DNA from: Myxococcales bacterium
GTDB lineage: Bacteria > Myxococcota_A > UBA9160 > SMWR01
DNA length: 25,723 nt
Direction: 5' to 3'
Assembly: GCA_022572485.1 (NCBI GenBank)
Contig: JACZVU010000017.1
Location: 1 to 25,723, forward strand
The notes beneath the pieces are model-generated. The model ran no database searches and had not been told where the DNA came from. It saw nothing but the letters and a program-made list of their open reading frames with translations. Numbering within the stretch: the stretch's first letter is position 1; each line of letters starts with the position of its first letter. This document shows, piece after piece, positions 24,441 to 25,723 of this stretch. The position numbers and the translations under genes are program-made.

Positions 24441-25337
24441 GTGCGGGTTTTCGTCACGGGCGCGCGGGGTTTCGTCGGTGGACACCTGGTTCCACGGCTC
24501 CTCGACGAAGGCTTCGAGGTCACGGCCACGGATCGCGACCTCGACGTCAGCGATCGCGTCGCCATCGAAGCGAAGCTGAAACAGGCGAAGCCCGAAGCGA
24601 TCGTCCACCTCGCGGCGCAGAGCTCGGTCGCCGCATCGGCTGAAGACCCCGAGCAGACCCACCGCATCAACTACATAGGAGCGCTTTCAGTTCTGGAGGG
24701 AGCGCTGCGCTGCGGCAGCCGACCGCGGGTCCTGCTCATCGGCTCCGCCGAGCAATACGGCAGTGCCGGCCCGGGCTCGCCTCTCTTCACCGAGGATTCA
24801 CCGCTCATGCCCGCATCCGAGTACGCCCGCAGCAAGGCCCGGGCCGAACGGCTCGGCACGTCGTTCGCCGACGCGGGCCTCGAGGTCGTTCGGATTCGCG
24901 CTTTCAGTCACAGCGGGCCGGGCCAGTCGGACGCGTTCGCGCTTTCGAGCTTCGCCCGACAGATCGCCGAGATCGAAGCGGGCCGGCGCGAACCCGTGCT
25001 GCGGGTGGGCAACCTCGACTCGGTGCGCGACTACCTCGATGTCGGCGACGTCGTAGAAGCCTATCTTCGCTTGCTCGACCCCAACGTCGCAGCCGACATC
25101 TACAATGTCGCGAGCGGAGTCGGCACCCGACTCGGCGACTTGCTGGACGCACTGCTCGATCTCGCTGACCCACGACCCTCGATCGAGCGCGACTCCGAGC
25201 GCTTCCGACCCGCAGATTACTCGGTCGGCGACGCCAGTCGCCTGCGGGCCGCGACGGGCTGGAAACCCACCGTACCGATCGAGCGGATGCTCGAAAGATT
25301 GCTCGACGATTGGAGAAAGAAGATCAACGAATTGTGA
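24441..25337 (+). CDS. NAD(P)-dependent epimerase/dehydratase, GDP-6-deoxy-4-ketomannose reductase-like
   Basis: 298-residue extended SDR. The Rossmann motif TGARGFVGGHL is at 6-16. HLAAQSSV, the catalytic serine region GSAEQYG (101-107) and YARSK (Tyr128, Lys132) follow. RVGNLDSVRDYLDVGDVVEAYLRLL and YNVASG are typical of nucleotide-sugar enzymes of the GDP-mannose 4,6-dehydratase/RMD branch. It probably helps make a deoxy-hexose for LPS or glycan; the exact substrate is not certain. GTG start at 24441 with a weak Shine-Dalgarno. The 166-bp gap to the divergent deaminase gene contains no other gene I can support. Confidence 0.88.
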   Translation: MRVFVTGARGFVGGHLVPRLLDEGFEVTATDRDLDVSDRVAIEAKLKQAKPEAIVHLAAQSSVAASAEDPEQTHRINYIGALSVLEGALRCGSRPRVLLIGSAEQYGSAGPGSPLFTEDSPLMPASEYARSKARAERLGTSFADAGLEVVRIRAFSHSGPGQSDAFALSSFARQIAEIEAGRREPVLRVGNLDSVRDYLDVGDVVEAYLRLLDPNVAADIYNVASGVGTRLGDLLDALLDLADPRPSIERDSERFRPADYSVGDASRLRAATGWKPTVPIERMLERLLDDWRKKINEL

Positions 25338-25560
25338 GTAGCGCCAGCCACGGATCTCCGTTCGCGTCCACGCGGTTGCGCGCACCGCACTCGCAGAGGC
25401 CCGCCGCACGCAGCACCCCGGCGACCGATTTGCGTTCGCGGGCCTCGAGCCCCGTTGCGCCAGACGCGCACGCTTCGGCAGCCAGCCGCTCGGCTTGCTC
25501 AGCATCGGCGGCCCGCACCGCGATCTGGCGAAATGTCTCGTGCGCCGTGCTTCTCGCCAT
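25324..25560 (-). CDS. short ORF resembling the N-terminus of ribosomal protein L11 methyltransferase (possible remnant)
   Basis: 78 codons from ATG 25560. Residues about 12-42 (IAVRAADAEQAERLAAEACASGATGLEARE, discontinuously conserved) resemble the N-terminal substrate-binding domain of PrmA. The SAM-binding domain, expected to bring the length to nearly 300 residues, is absent. The tail CECGARNRVDANGDPW is unlike PrmA. Codon use looks coding-like. Its start overlaps by 14 nt the likely start of the aminopeptidase on the other strand, and its end overlaps the SDR stop region, so it could also be spurious. Confidence 0.35.
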   Translation of the reverse strand: MARSTAHETFRQIAVRAADAEQAERLAAEACASGATGLEARERKSVAGVLRAAGLCECGARNRVDANGDPWLALLTIR

Positions 25561-25723
25561 TTCTGCGGATCTCTCCGGTTGCTACTACACCCACGTCGCG
25601 ATGGGCCAAAGCCGTCTGCTGCGCGCGCGAAAGCCGATCGAAGCGGTTCTCGCAGACCCCGCAACACCACCCGAAATCCGCGAGCGCCTGCCCCTCGTGC
25701 CGCAGATTCGCAAATTCGCCATC
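25547..25723 (+). CDS. putative PF10023-type aminopeptidase, predicted lipoprotein (partial, cut by right edge)
   Basis: 59 codons are visible from GTG 25547, the only in-frame start nearby. A short hydrophobic segment ends in a lipobox-like LSGC (Cys12). GQSRLLRARKPIEAVLADPATPPEIRERL follows in pieces I recognise as the N-terminal signature of the putative aminopeptidase family PF10023. The signal region is unusually short, so the true start may differ. The catalytic HExxH part would lie beyond the window. No upstream promoter is obvious, and the region overlaps a short opposite-strand ORF. Confidence 0.7.
   Translation, partial: MLLAISADLSGCYYTHVAMGQSRLLRARKPIEAVLADPATPPEIRERLPLVPQIRKFAI

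Noticed and set aside
23456..24643. 395-codon open frame on the plus strand
   Set aside because: It is the antisense shadow of the kinase/deaminase gene, which has clear domains and a perfect Shine-Dalgarno on the minus strand.

Overview
This is a GC-rich window (roughly 60-65% GC by eye) from the chromosome of a Gram-negative, LPS-bearing bacterium. LptD shows an outer membrane, and lipoprotein and Sec signal peptides are present. The gene content is mostly housekeeping: no phage, insertion sequence, CRISPR array, rRNA or tRNA was found. The protein style and the small conserved membrane proteins suggest an uncultured deltaproteobacterial-type lineage (Myxococcota, Desulfobacterota or Binatota-like). 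That placement is inference.

Positions 1-10442 are all on the minus strand. Read in the direction of transcription they are: ccdA and a TlpA/ResA-like lipoprotein thioredoxin (overlapping by 4 nt), a CRP/FNR-family regulator, lptD, and a complete, tightly coupled tryptophan operon trpE-G-D-C-F-B. The left edge cuts trpB near its C-terminus. Positions 10443-10704 hold two exact 61-bp direct repeats.

Positions 10705-12225 (minus) carry dcd (dCTP deaminase), dtd (D-aminoacyl-tRNA deacylase) and a small conserved membrane or secreted protein. A glycerophosphodiester phosphodiesterase and a methyltransferase diverge from dcd on the plus strand (12253-13624). queG (epoxyqueuosine reductase, minus) is separated from the methyltransferase by imperfect repeats related to the 61-bp ones. 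An AT-rich island lies between queG and a divergent DUF502 membrane-protein gene. A CvpA-family gene converges on DUF502. Next come a CDF metal exporter, pyruvate kinase and selD on the plus strand.

The most striking observation is selD. An in-frame UGA sits at codon 15, exactly where the catalytic Cys/Sec of selenophosphate synthetase belongs. A perfect 7-bp hairpin with a GGUCC loop follows 19 nt later, as expected for a bacterial SECIS element. Selenophosphate synthetase is therefore probably itself a selenoprotein here, and standard gene calling would truncate it.

Positions 20639-25723 hold a secreted DUF4124/retropepsin-like protein preceded by tandem palindromes, a metallo-beta-lactamase-fold enzyme fused to a response-regulator receiver domain, and an internally deleted remnant of a second CDF transporter. 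They also hold a P-loop kinase/dCMP deaminase fusion resembling yeast Dcd1 and the antiviral AvcD architecture, a nucleotide-sugar SDR, a short ORF resembling the N-terminus of PrmA, and the start of a putative PF10023-type aminopeptidase cut by the right edge.
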